From assembly GCA_051649085.1 (NCBI GenBank), contig JBOFGK010000008.1, positions 1-25,856 on the forward strand: a DNA stretch of 25,856 nt, given 5' to 3'. Positions 15,665-24,057 of this stretch are shown one piece after another. This stretch comes from JBOFGK01 sp051649085. GTDB lineage: Bacteria; Bacillota_I; Bacilli_A; UBA3375. Position 1 is the first letter of the stretch, and every line of letters begins with the position of its first letter. A model generated the notes under the pieces. The model saw only the letters and a list, made by a program, of their open reading frames with translations, had not been told where the DNA came from and did not search any database. The translations under genes and the position numbers were made by a program.

Positions 15665-15938
15665 TAATGAACAACTTATTGCAATTGCAACGGGAGTTAT
15701 TATTGCAGGAGCAGCAATTTTTTATTTCCGTAAGAATCAAGTAATTGATACGGAACAAATTAAAAATCAAATGTTTGAAAAAAAAGAAAAATTTGCAGAA
15801 ATGATTCGTAATTTAATCGAAAATGGTTACGAAAAATTATTGAGTTTATTTGAACAATTGAAACAATTTTTAAGTAATTTAATGGCCAATGGAAAACAGA
15901 AATTCTATCAAATGAAAGAGTCATGTACTTGTAGATAG
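15657..15938 (+). CDS. YtxH-like small membrane protein
   Basis: 93 residues. A short polar start (MNNNEQ) leads into one glycine/alanine-rich membrane helix (about 7-24, LIAIATGVIIAGAAIFYF), then a basic stop-transfer and an amphipathic helical tail of about 65 residues ending in CTC. This is the general plan of YtxH proteins. I chose ATG 15657 because TTGGAGG (15642-15648) sits just before it; an in-frame TTG at 15639 was rejected. It overlaps the YtxG-like gene by 8 nt (ATGAATAA). Position next to the DUF948 gene is the main support for the name. Confidence 0.65.
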   Translation: MNNNEQLIAIATGVIIAGAAIFYFRKNQVIDTEQIKNQMFEKKEKFAEMIRNLIENGYEKLLSLFEQLKQFLSNLMANGKQKFYQMKESCTCR

Positions 15939-16018
15939 TAATATTTAAAACTTTAATTTTAAGAAAAAATAAAATTTTTAAATTGAAAATATTATAGCAA
16001 TATTAAATAGGAGGAAGA

Positions 16019-16843
16019 ATGAGAAAAAAAAGAGATGTCAAATATGTAACAATCAAAGATGTTGCGAAAAAAGCTAATGTATCAATTGCGACAGTATCAA
16101 GAGTAATTAACAATGGTGTTGTAAAAAGTGAAAGAAAAATTCGTGTACTAAATGCAATTAATGAATTAAATTATACGCCTAATAATTCAGCACGTAATTT
16201 AGCTTCTGTTTCACAAACAAAACGTGTAGCAATTTTATCACCATTTCAAGATGGGTTTTATTCAGAGTTATTACAAGGATTTAAAGAAGGATTAATTATT
16301 TATAAATATGAAGCGGTTATCGAAGTTTTTTATAACGAAAAAAGTATTTATGAAAGCCTTTGTGATAAATTTGAACGAAGCTCAGAAGTTAAAATGCTTG
16401 TTCAGCTTGGAGAAAAACGTGAAATTTTACATAAAGAATTAGTAGATATAAATAATCAAGCAATCGAATTTAGAGTTGATGATAAGTTTAAAAATAAAAA
16501 AATTGGTTTATGTTTTGGAACTGATGATTTTGCTAATGGTTTCTTCCAAGATGTTGTATTTAAAGGAGATGCATATAATACTGTATTATGTAGTGATCTT
16601 ACAAATATTCCAACTTGTGATATTTATATTACAAAAAATATTGATACAGCGGTTGGGTTACATAATAATGGTGTGACTAAACCAATCTATTCAATTGAAA
16701 GTGGTATAGAAATATCAAAATTATTACCGAATATCCAAACACTTGCATTTGATTCATATAAATTAGGAGTAACACTTGCAAGGTTAGCAATTAAAAAGAC
16801 AATAGATGATGAAACAGGAGTTTCAATCTTTGAAATTAAATAG
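16019..16843 (+). CDS. LacI-family transcriptional regulator, short; CcpA by position
   Basis: 274 residues, about 60 fewer than CcpA. The LacI helix-turn-helix is clear (VTIKDVAKKANVSIATVSRV, residues 10-29), and the hinge helix NNSARNLAS (55-63) keeps the intercalating leucine L61. The first effector subdomain is recognisable (VAILSP, then FYSELLQGFKEG), but the middle is much reduced: I see no GHxxI segment, and the region 120-230 is short and rich in N/D. The end (LPNIQTLAFDSYKLGVTLARLAI) matches the last CcpA helix region. Neighbours (ytxG-like, ytxH-like, tyrS) are those of ccpA in Bacillus, so it is probably a diverged CcpA orthologue (inference). GGAGG precedes the ATG; tyrS follows after 9 nt. 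Confidence 0.8.
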   Translation: MRKKRDVKYVTIKDVAKKANVSIATVSRVINNGVVKSERKIRVLNAINELNYTPNNSARNLASVSQTKRVAILSPFQDGFYSELLQGFKEGLIIYKYEAVIEVFYNEKSIYESLCDKFERSSEVKMLVQLGEKREILHKELVDINNQAIEFRVDDKFKNKKIGLCFGTDDFANGFFQDVVFKGDAYNTVLCSDLTNIPTCDIYITKNIDTAVGLHNNGVTKPIYSIESGIEISKLLPNIQTLAFDSYKLGVTLARLAIKKTIDDETGVSIFEIK

Positions 16844-16852
16844 GAGTATAAG

Positions 16853-18097
16853 ATGAATATATATGATGAACTTTTAGCGAAAGGGATTGTTAAACAAGTT
16901 ACAAATGAAAATATCCGTGAGCATTTAAGTGAGCCAAGAGCTATTTATTGTGGGTTTGATCCATCAGGACCGTCTTTACATGTCGGTCATTTAGTAACAA
17001 TTATGTTATTAAAGCATTTTGAACGAGCAGGTCATACACCAATTGTACTAATTGGAGGTGCAACTGGTTTAATTGGAGATCCTTCATTTAAAGATGCAGA
17101 TCGCCCATTAATTAGTGTTACAGATGTTGAAAGCTATACAGAAAGTTTATCAAAACAATTGAAAAGTTTTTTCACAGAACGAATGGTCTTTGTTTCAAAT
17201 TTAGAATGGACTAAAGATATATCAATGTTAACTTTTCTACGTGATATTGGAAAATACTTTAATGTTAATACAATGATGAGTAAAGAATCAGTTGCTAGAA
17301 GAATGGAAACAGGAATTTCATTTACTGAATTTTCGTACCAAATTTTACAAGCAATGGATTTTAAAGTTTTATATGAAAAATATGGATGTACAATTCAAGC
17401 AGCAGGTTCAGATCAATGGGGTAATATTACAGCTGGAACTGAACTTATTAGAAAAACTAATGATGATGCTGAAGCGTACGGAATGACAGTTCATCTTGTA
17501 ACGAAAGCTGATGGAACTAAATTTGGAAAAAGTGAAGGACATGCTATTTGGTTAGATCCTAAACTTACGTCACCATATGAATTTTACCAATTTTTCTACA
17601 ATTCAAGTGATGCAGATGTAATTAAATATTTAGGTTACTTTACATTTTTAAGTATTGATGAAATTAATGAACTTAAAGAAAGTGTGGAAAAAGAGCCATT
17701 TAAGCGTTTGGCACAAAAGACGTTAGCAGAACATGTAACAAGTTTTGTTCACGGTGGTGAGGCACTTATTCAAGTAGAAAAAGTTTCAAATGCTTTATTC
17801 TCAGGAGTAATTGATGGTCTATCACTTGCAGAAATTGAAATGATTGAAAAACAATTAGAAACAATTAAAATAACAGAGGGTGAAGAACTTGGAGATATTT
17901 TAATTAAAGCTGATATTGCAAGTTCAAAACGTGAAGTTCGTGAATTTTTAACGGCTAATGCAATTAAAATAAATGGAACACTTGTAACGGACGAATTTGC
18001 GAAAATTACTGAAGATTTACAACTTTTTAACAAATATAGTTTAATTAAACGTGGTAAGAAAAAATATGCTTTAGCAATAATGGAGAAAAATGACTAA
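16853..18097 (+). CDS. tyrS: Tyrosyl-tRNA synthetase
   Basis: 414 residues, full-length class Ic synthetase. The HIGH motif is HVGH (43-46) and KMSKS is KFGKS (223-227), the usual bacterial TyrRS variant. The tyrosine pocket segments (GFDPSGPSLHVGH, GSDQWGNITAG) are intact, and a C-terminal S4 RNA-binding domain spans about residues 345-410 (SKREVREFLTANAIKINGT). It sits directly behind the LacI-type regulator; AGGAG overlaps the preceding stop codon (16842-16846). There is no room for a T-box, so expression follows the upstream genes. The 3' end overlaps cdd by 8 nt. Confidence 0.97.
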   Translation: MNIYDELLAKGIVKQVTNENIREHLSEPRAIYCGFDPSGPSLHVGHLVTIMLLKHFERAGHTPIVLIGGATGLIGDPSFKDADRPLISVTDVESYTESLSKQLKSFFTERMVFVSNLEWTKDISMLTFLRDIGKYFNVNTMMSKESVARRMETGISFTEFSYQILQAMDFKVLYEKYGCTIQAAGSDQWGNITAGTELIRKTNDDAEAYGMTVHLVTKADGTKFGKSEGHAIWLDPKLTSPYEFYQFFYNSSDADVIKYLGYFTFLSIDEINELKESVEKEPFKRLAQKTLAEHVTSFVHGGEALIQVEKVSNALFSGVIDGLSLAEIEMIEKQLETIKITEGEELGDILIKADIASSKREVREFLTANAIKINGTLVTDEFAKITEDLQLFNKYSLIKRGKKKYALAIMEKND

Positions 18098-18497
18098 TCA
18101 AAAATTAATCGAATTAGCAAAAAGTGCGTGTGAAAGAAGTTATTCACCGTACTCTAATTTTCCTGTAGGGTGTGCGATTCTACTTAAAAATGGAAAAGTT
18201 GTACTCGGAACAAATGTTGAAAACGCATCATTTGGAAATACAATTTGTGCTGAAAAAAATGCAATGACAAGTTTAATTAGCATGGGTATTGCGCCAAGTG
18301 AGATTAGTAAAATAGCAGTTATAGCTGAAATCGATATAGCAATTTCACCGTGTGGAATGTGTCGTCAATTTTTAAGCGAATTCATAACGGATGATGTAGA
18401 AATCTTACTTGCATGTAAAAAAGGAGAATATATATCAAAAACAATTAGTGAATTATTACCATATACATTCGCAAAAGGAGATTTAGATCGTGTATAA
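18090..18497 (+). CDS. cdd: Cytidine deaminase
   Basis: 135 residues, the short homotetrameric form. It deaminates cytidine and deoxycytidine to uridine and deoxyuridine in pyrimidine salvage. Zinc ligands are C53 (in CAEKNA) and C88 and C91 (in PCGMC); E55 is the catalytic proton shuttle. The usual arginine after AE is K56 here. The cdd-era order is the same as in Bacillus. It begins inside the end of tyrS (ATGACTAA, 8-nt overlap) with TGGAG upstream, and ends inside the start of era. Confidence 0.95.
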   Translation: MTNQKLIELAKSACERSYSPYSNFPVGCAILLKNGKVVLGTNVENASFGNTICAEKNAMTSLISMGIAPSEISKIAVIAEIDIAISPCGMCRQFLSEFITDDVEILLACKKGEYISKTISELLPYTFAKGDLDRV

Positions 18498-19383
18498 ATC
18501 AGGATTTGTGTCAGTAGTAGGTAGTCCTAATGCTGGAAAAAGTACATTTTTAAACACAGTAATTGGTTATAAAGTATCAATTACGAGTTCAAAAGTACAA
18601 ACAACTAGAAACAATATCCGTGGAATTTATCATGAAGATGATTTACAAATTGTCTTTTTAGATACACCCGGTATTCATAAACCACAAAATAAATTACAAG
18701 AGTTTATGAATGATCAAATTGATGAAGCAATCAGTGACAATGATTTAATAATTTATATGATTGATGCTGAAGTTGGTCTTCGTTCAAAGGAATTAGAAAT
18801 TATTGAGCGTTTAAGTAAAACAAAAGTTCCGAAAATTGCTGTTGTCAACAAAATAGATTTAGTTAATCAAGAAACTGCACAAAATATTATTTTAAAATTG
18901 ATGGATTATGAAATTTTCCACGATGTAATTGCAGTATCATTACGTGACAAATTCAATCACGAATCAGTGCTTAAAGCTGTTAAAAATTTATTGCCAGAAG
19001 GAAATCCTTATTATGAGAAGGGGCAAGTAACAGATTCTCCTGAAGCGTTTATTATTTCGGAAATTATCCGTGAAAAAGTGATTGAACGAACAGCTCAAGA
19101 AATTCCCCATAGTGTTTCAGTTAAAACGACTTCTATTAAGAAAAAGCGTGAAACGATGCTAATTGATGCGGACATTTATGTGCAAAGAAATTCACAAAAA
19201 GGTATTATTATCGGAGAACAAGGAAAAAAACTAAAAGAAATCGGTTATCGTGCTCGAAAAGAGCTTGAAGAAATGTATGGACTAAAAGTTTATTTAACAT
19301 TACATGTTAAATTATTGAAAAACTGGAGTAAAAATGTTGATTATTTAGAAGATATTGGTTATTCTAATAGTTTAGGAGAGTAA
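18490..19383 (+). CDS. era: GTPase Era
   Basis: 297 residues. Ribosome-assembly GTPase that binds the 3' end of 16S rRNA. G1 is GSPNAGKS (11-18), the switch I/G2 region is VQTTR (36-40), G3 is DTPG (58-61) and G4 is NKID (120-123). The C-terminal KH domain has GIIIGEQGKKLKEIG with the GxxG loop at 242-245. The start is GTG at 18490, chosen because AAAAGGAG ends at 18480 and no ATG fits; it overlaps cdd by 8 nt (GTGTATAA). The stop shares one base with the dxs start (TAATG). recO, the common Bacillus follower, is replaced by dxs. Confidence 0.96.
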   Translation: MYKSGFVSVVGSPNAGKSTFLNTVIGYKVSITSSKVQTTRNNIRGIYHEDDLQIVFLDTPGIHKPQNKLQEFMNDQIDEAISDNDLIIYMIDAEVGLRSKELEIIERLSKTKVPKIAVVNKIDLVNQETAQNIILKLMDYEIFHDVIAVSLRDKFNHESVLKAVKNLLPEGNPYYEKGQVTDSPEAFIISEIIREKVIERTAQEIPHSVSVKTTSIKKKRETMLIDADIYVQRNSQKGIIIGEQGKKLKEIGYRARKELEEMYGLKVYLTLHVKLLKNWSKNVDYLEDIGYSNSLGE

Positions 19384-21233
19384 TGGACATTAATAAAATA
19401 AAAAACCCTAGTTTTTTAAGGGAACTAAACCAAATAGAATTAACAAAACTTGCTGAGGATATCCGTAAGTTTTTAATTGAGTCAACTTCTAAAACAGGTG
19501 GTCATTTAGGATCTAACCTAGGAGTTGTTGAACTGACAATGAGTTTACATCGGAATTTTGAAAGTCCTAAAGATAAGTTAATTTTTGATATTGGTCATCA
19601 GGCTTATATTCATAAAATACTTACAGGGCGTGCAGAATTTTTTCCAACGCTTCGTAAATATGAAGGACTTTCTGGTTTTTTAAAGCGTAAAGAATCGATT
19701 CATGACATTTGGGAAGCCGGTCATTCTTCGACTTCAATTTCAGCCGGAGCTGCATTTGCAATGGCTCGTGATTTGGATAATGACGATAATCATGTTGTTT
19801 GTGTAATTGGTGATGGGTCACTGACAAATGGAATGACGATTGAGGCGTTAAATCATATTTCTGAACTTCAACAACGAATTATTATTGTAATCAACGATAA
19901 TGAAATGTCAATTGATAAAAATATTGGATTTATTAATAAAGTGCTTTCTAATATTGTGAAAAAACAAGGCTACTATTATTCTAAAGATGCCATAAAAAAA
20001 GCACTTAGCAAAACAAAATCTGGAACAAATTTAGCGCATTTTATTTCAAATGTGAAATCAAAAGTTAAAGTCGAAATTCAATCTGCCCAAAATTATTTTA
20101 CTGCAATGGATTTACATTATATGGGTCCGTTTGATGGGCATGATTTTGAAATACTAGATCAAGCATTTAAAGAAGCTAAAACAATCAATAAGCCAGTCAT
20201 TTTTCATGTGAAAACCCAAAAAGGAAAGGGCTATCAATTTGCGGAAGAAAATTCTTGGCATTCAAATCCTCCATTTGAGATTGCAACGGGTAAACCACTT
20301 AAACCAAAAACTGGAAAAACATATTCAAATATTGTGGCTGAAGGTGTGACAAAATTAATGGAAACAGATGAAGCAATTGTTGTTGTGACCCCAGCAATGT
20401 TGTTAGGAAGTGAGCTTCATTCGATCGCTGAACGATTCCCTAAACGTGTAACTGATGTTGGGATGGCAGAAGAACATGCAATCACTTTTTGTGCAGGTTT
20501 AGCATTAGCTGGTAAAAAACCATTTTTAAGTATTTATTCAACCTTTTTACAACGTGGATATGATCAAGTATTTCACGATATTGATCGACACAATGCAAAT
20601 GTTGTAATTGGAATTGATCGAGCAGGACTTGTTGGAGAAGATGGAGAAACTCATCAAGGAATTTATGATATTGCCTTTTTGAGCCACATGCCAAATTCAG
20701 TAATTACTCAAGGAAAAGATGCGCTCCAAACACAAGCATTGATTAAACATGGATTCGAAAAAGGTGGTCCATTTTTTGTGCGATATCCACGTGGAGGTTC
20801 GTTTTCAGAAGCTGAACTCGCGCCTGAATTACCAGTAATTGAATTTGGTAAATGGCAAATAATTAAACCACTACAAAAGCTAAATATTGTCACATACGGT
20901 CCACAAGTGGAACAAATTTTACAAATGTTAAATGAAAAATCATTAACAGAGGTTGGATTAATTAATGCATGTTTCATTAAACCAATTGATTTTGAAATGA
21001 TTGAACAACTGAATGGAACAAAGCTATTAGTAATTGAAGAACATACTCATTTTGGTGGTTTATATAGTTTGATTTTAGATTTTATTTTTGAACAAGGAAT
21101 TGAACTTGAATTGACACCTCAAAATCTTGGACAACAATATATTGAACAAGGGGCTGTTGATTTACTTTTAAAACAAGAAGGACTTGATATGGAAAATATT
21201 TATCAAGTTGTTCAACAATTAACTTATAAGTAA
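19383..21233 (+). CDS. dxs: 1-Deoxy-D-xylulose-5-phosphate synthase
   Basis: 616 residues, full-length thiamine-diphosphate enzyme that condenses pyruvate and glyceraldehyde 3-phosphate, the first step of the non-mevalonate isoprenoid pathway. Visible motifs: GGHLGSNLG (39-47), FDIGHQAYIHKILTGR (68-83), GHSSTSISAG (113-122), the ThDP motif GDGSLTNGM (143-151) with NDNEMSI, and AEEHAITFCAG (from 362) with the catalytic glutamate of the pyrimidine domain. The transketolase C-terminal domain ends the protein. It is coupled to era by a 1-nt overlap. The presence of dxs implies undecaprenyl and other isoprenoids come from the MEP route. Confidence 0.96.
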   Translation: MDINKIKNPSFLRELNQIELTKLAEDIRKFLIESTSKTGGHLGSNLGVVELTMSLHRNFESPKDKLIFDIGHQAYIHKILTGRAEFFPTLRKYEGLSGFLKRKESIHDIWEAGHSSTSISAGAAFAMARDLDNDDNHVVCVIGDGSLTNGMTIEALNHISELQQRIIIVINDNEMSIDKNIGFINKVLSNIVKKQGYYYSKDAIKKALSKTKSGTNLAHFISNVKSKVKVEIQSAQNYFTAMDLHYMGPFDGHDFEILDQAFKEAKTINKPVIFHVKTQKGKGYQFAEENSWHSNPPFEIATGKPLKPKTGKTYSNIVAEGVTKLMETDEAIVVVTPAMLLGSELHSIAERFPKRVTDVGMAEEHAITFCAGLALAGKKPFLSIYSTFLQRGYDQVFHDIDRHNANVVIGIDRAGLVGEDGETHQGIYDIAFLSHMPNSVITQGKDALQTQALIKHGFEKGGPFFVRYPRGGSFSEAELAPELPVIEFGKWQIIKPLQKLNIVTYGPQVEQILQMLNEKSLTEVGLINACFIKPIDFEMIEQLNGTKLLVIEEHTHFGGLYSLILDFIFEQGIELELTPQNLGQQYIEQGAVDLLLKQEGLDMENIYQVVQQLTYK

Positions 21234-21243
21234 AGGGGAGTGG

Positions 21244-22875
21244 ATGATTAAGCAGTTGAAAATTAATAACTTTGTACTAATTGAACAACAAGAAGTAATA
21301 CTTGGTGCTGGAGTTAATGCTTTAATTGGTGAAACAGGTAGTGGAAAAACAATTTTACTTAATGCAATCAATTTAATTTCTGGAAGACGCGCGAGTGTTG
21401 ATTACATTCGTGACGGTCAAGATTATGCAATTGTTGAAGCTACTATTTGCTTAAATACTAAACTAAAAAAACGTCTAAAAACTTTAGACGTTAATCTTGC
21501 AGCTGATAGTGATGAATTAATTGTTTATCGCCAAATTGATCGCAAAGGTACAAGTAAAGTCCGCATAAATGGACTGTTAGTCACCTTAACTGAACTTCAA
21601 AAATTAATGGATGGTGTAATTGATTTTCATTCTCAACATCAAACAATTGCGCTATTAGATGGACAGGAATATTTAAAGATTGTTGATCAATTTGCTCAAA
21701 CGCAAACAGAACTTAAAAGCTATCAACAATATTTTATTCAGTATCAAACAATTGAAAAAAAATTAATTGAACTCGAACAAATGAGCATTGAAAAAGATGA
21801 ACGAATTAGTATTTTAAGTTTTAGAATTAATGAGTTAGAGCAAATTTCTGAAATTTCAAATTTTGAAGAATTGCAAACACAGCATTCCAACTATAAAGAA
21901 ATAATTGAAAAACAAAAAGACTTAAATGAACTGACAAGCAGCTTAGATGTGATTAATCGCAATTTAGCAAGCTTTGCTAGTCAAAGTAGTAAGCTAATTT
22001 CTGACGATCAATTCAATCTACTAAATAATGCCTTGATAAATCTTGAGGAATTAAGTTTTCAACTCGATCAAGCTCGAACAACAGAATTAACTGATTTTGA
22101 TTATGAGCAAATGAGTGAACAAATAAGTTTGGTTAAACAATTAATGAGAAAATACAAGTGCGATTTTGACGAATTGCAAACTAATTTACAAGCATTCCAA
22201 GTGGAAATTCAAAATTTAAATGAACTTGAATTTCAACAACATAATTTACAGAAAACAAAGCAAGAATTGATGAGTAAACTAAGAGAGTATGGTCAAAAAA
22301 TTAGTGAAAAAAGAAAAGCAGCTGCTCAAAAATTAATGAAAGAAATTAATAAACAATTTAGCGATTTACAAATGGAAAATGCTGAATTTAAAATTGAAAT
22401 TTCACAAACTGAATATTTAAGTAATGGTTTGGATAAAGTTGAATTTAAAATTAAGACAAATGTCGGATCAAGTTTTAAATCATTAAATGAAGTAGCTTCA
22501 GGAGGAGAATTAAGTCGGTTCATTTTAGGAATAAAAACAGCTCTTTCGAAGAAATATGCAACTGAAGTGATGATTTTTGATGAAATTGATACAGGTGTAA
22601 ATGGTCATGTTGCTTTGAAGATGGGGAAGAAAATTCTTGAAATTGCCCAAAATTCACAAGTAATATTGATTTCTCATGTTCCGCAAGTGGTAGCATGTGC
22701 TAATCAAGCATTTTTCGTCCAAAAAGAAGTTCAACAAAATCAAACAAATACAACAATTAGTCGTGTGGAAAATGAACAATTTATAGAACAACTGGGCTTA
22801 ATGATTTCAGGTGATAAATTGACAGAGGATGCAGCTCGACAAGCTGAAAATTTAATTGCTGGTTACGTAAATTAA
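21244..22875 (+). CDS. recN: DNA repair protein RecN
   Basis: 543 residues, SMC-like ATPase acting on DNA double-strand breaks. Walker A is GETGSGKT (29-36); a long coiled-coil arm rich in Q, E, L and K spans about 150-380 with a short hairpin; the ABC signature is SGGELSR (419-425) and Walker B is MIFDEIDTG (from 443). The Q-loop region has HSQHQ. It begins 10 nt after dxs with GGGGAG upstream. In Bacillus dxs and recN are also close, separated by yqxC and ahrC, which are absent here. The operon ends in the terminator at 22891. Confidence 0.96.
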   Translation: MIKQLKINNFVLIEQQEVILGAGVNALIGETGSGKTILLNAINLISGRRASVDYIRDGQDYAIVEATICLNTKLKKRLKTLDVNLAADSDELIVYRQIDRKGTSKVRINGLLVTLTELQKLMDGVIDFHSQHQTIALLDGQEYLKIVDQFAQTQTELKSYQQYFIQYQTIEKKLIELEQMSIEKDERISILSFRINELEQISEISNFEELQTQHSNYKEIIEKQKDLNELTSSLDVINRNLASFASQSSKLISDDQFNLLNNALINLEELSFQLDQARTTELTDFDYEQMSEQISLVKQLMRKYKCDFDELQTNLQAFQVEIQNLNELEFQQHNLQKTKQELMSKLREYGQKISEKRKAAAQKLMKEINKQFSDLQMENAEFKIEISQTEYLSNGLDKVEFKIKTNVGSSFKSLNEVASGGELSRFILGIKTALSKKYATEVMIFDEIDTGVNGHVALKMGKKILEIAQNSQVILISHVPQVVACANQAFFVQKEVQQNQTNTTISRVENEQFIEQLGLMISGDKLTEDAARQAENLIAGYVN

Positions 22876-22890
22876 CTGGATCAAGAAAAT

Positions 22891-22923
22891 AATAACTCAC
22901 GCTCAAAACGAGCGTGAGTTATT
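22891..22923. terminator. Bidirectional terminator between recN and the minus-strand kinase
   Basis: A perfect 14-bp stem, AATAACTCACGCTC (22891-22904) / GAGCGTGAGTTATT (22910-22923), has an AAAAC loop. T-rich sequence follows on both strands (TTAATTGTTTTATTTTTT on plus, ATTTTCTT on minus). It serves the two convergent genes. Confidence 0.9.
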
Positions 22924-22969
22924 TAATTGTTTTATTTTTTGTAGACCTAGATTTTATAAAATCAAAAAA

Positions 22970-23848
22970 TTATGAATCTTCATCATTTGATTCCATTACA
23001 TTAATATAATTTTGTAAATATTCAGCGAGTTCGGTCGCCTTCTTTAAATATTTATCGCTAACGATATCAAATTCAATTCCAAGTTGTTTTCCAAGACCTA
23101 TTTGATGCTTATAAAGTGCAACATTATACCATTGTAGACACTGAAACATGCGCCAACCATTTAATCGAATATAATGTTCACTTGTAACTTCAGGATAGTA
23201 GTAATTTAATAATAAAATTGCAAAATTAAAATCAACATTACCAAAACAAGCGATATCATAAATTGGATCATTCATCCCACTGAATTCCCAGTCTAACAAG
23301 AAGTAGGTATCAGCACTTTTGACTAAGTTGGAAAATTGGGCGTCTCCATGACATGGTGTATCAATATGTTTTTTCAAAAAAACTTGATAAATATTTTGCC
23401 AATATGCTTTTAATAATTCATAAGTATCGGATTCTTTATTGTGATATGATTCATACTTTGATAAACGTGCTAGATGATTATAATCATTAGAAAAAACGAT
23501 ACCTGATTCATGAATTTTTTTGAGTGTAGTAACAATTTTTGGATAATCGACTTCATCAACAGGTGTGAAACCAGGAATGTATTTGGAAATTTTTATACCA
23601 TTATCAGGATTGAAAAATAATAAATCATTTGTAATATCTAATTCTTCAATTTGATTTAAATTCAAATATTCTTGGTTAAAGTCAACAAAAAAATGTGCAT
23701 TGTTTCCAGGAATTCTAAAGACGTAATACTCACTATTTTCCGTATTTTCAACTAAATATGTATGATTCGACATTCCGCCTTTAAATTTTTCAATTATTTT
23801 AAAGCCAGGTTTTGTTTTACTAAGTAACATTTGATGTATATTATTCAT
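22970..23848 (-). CDS. Choline kinase/LicA-like phosphotransferase
   Basis: 292 residues of protein-kinase-like fold (APH/choline kinase family). Visible: nucleotide loop FKGGMSNHTYLV (about 22-33), the phosphate-contacting R45 in YYVFRIPG (RxPG is typical of LicA/choline kinases), the catalytic loop CHGDAQFSN with H167, D169 and N174, and the metal motif LLDWEFSG with D186. The substrate could be choline (for phosphocholine decoration of teichoic acid or lipids), ethanolamine or thiamine; no licB/C/D gene is nearby to decide. The start is the ATG at 23848 (minus strand), since GGAGG precedes it by 4 nt; a more upstream ATG at 23866 lies before that site and was rejected. It has its own promoter and is the only minus-strand gene. 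Confidence 0.85.
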   Translation of the reverse strand: MNNIHQMLLSKTKPGFKIIEKFKGGMSNHTYLVENTENSEYYVFRIPGNNAHFFVDFNQEYLNLNQIEELDITNDLLFFNPDNGIKISKYIPGFTPVDEVDYPKIVTTLKKIHESGIVFSNDYNHLARLSKYESYHNKESDTYELLKAYWQNIYQVFLKKHIDTPCHGDAQFSNLVKSADTYFLLDWEFSGMNDPIYDIACFGNVDFNFAILLLNYYYPEVTSEHYIRLNGWRMFQCLQWYNVALYKHQIGLGKQLGIEFDIVSDKYLKKATELAEYLQNYINVMESNDEDS

Positions 23849-23881
23849 GTGTCCTCCGATTTGCATAACCCATACTATAAT

Positions 23882-23910
23882 AATTATAACATTAAAATCT
23901 TGAAATTACA
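23882..23910 (-). promoter_or_regulatory. Promoter of the kinase gene
   Basis: Read on the minus strand: -35 TTGTAA (23905-23910), 17-bp spacer, TGTTATAAT extended -10 with TATAAT at 23882-23887. The leader to the ATG at 23848 is short. Confidence 0.75.
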
Positions 23911-24001
23911 AATTGAATTAAGCGAGCCATTGCAAGTTTAAAAATAGAATTGTAGATCCTGTAATTTTTTCTTCAAAAATGTAACTTGAAAGCTGTTTTT
24001 T

Positions 24002-24010
24002 TGGTATAAT
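24002..24010 (+). promoter_or_regulatory. Extended -10 promoter of the 65-aa/ICMT/PAP2 genes
   Basis: TGGTATAAT gives a TGn extension plus a consensus -10 (24005-24010). TTGAAA at 23986-23991 is only 13 bp away, too close for a normal -35, so recognition would rely on the extended -10. It is divergent from the kinase promoter. Confidence 0.55.
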
Positions 24011-24019
24011 ATTGATAGA

Positions 24020-24035
24020 GTAAACATCAGTTTAC
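24020..24035. promoter_or_regulatory. Inverted repeat just downstream of the -10
   Basis: GTAAAC (24020-24025) and GTTTAC (24030-24035) are exact 6-bp arms with a 4-bp ATCA centre, starting about 10 bp after the -10, at the likely transcription start. The halves equal those of a cre site but with 4 extra bases between them. It may be an operator or a 5' hairpin. Confidence 0.4.
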
Positions 24036-24057
24036 ATAAATGAATTTAAGGAGTGAT

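Noticed and set aside
16476..16676. Second plus-strand frame inside the LacI-type gene, as a sign of frameshift
   Set aside because: The LacI frame is continuous from the helix-turn-helix to a recognisable C-terminal helix; the other frame has no family resemblance.
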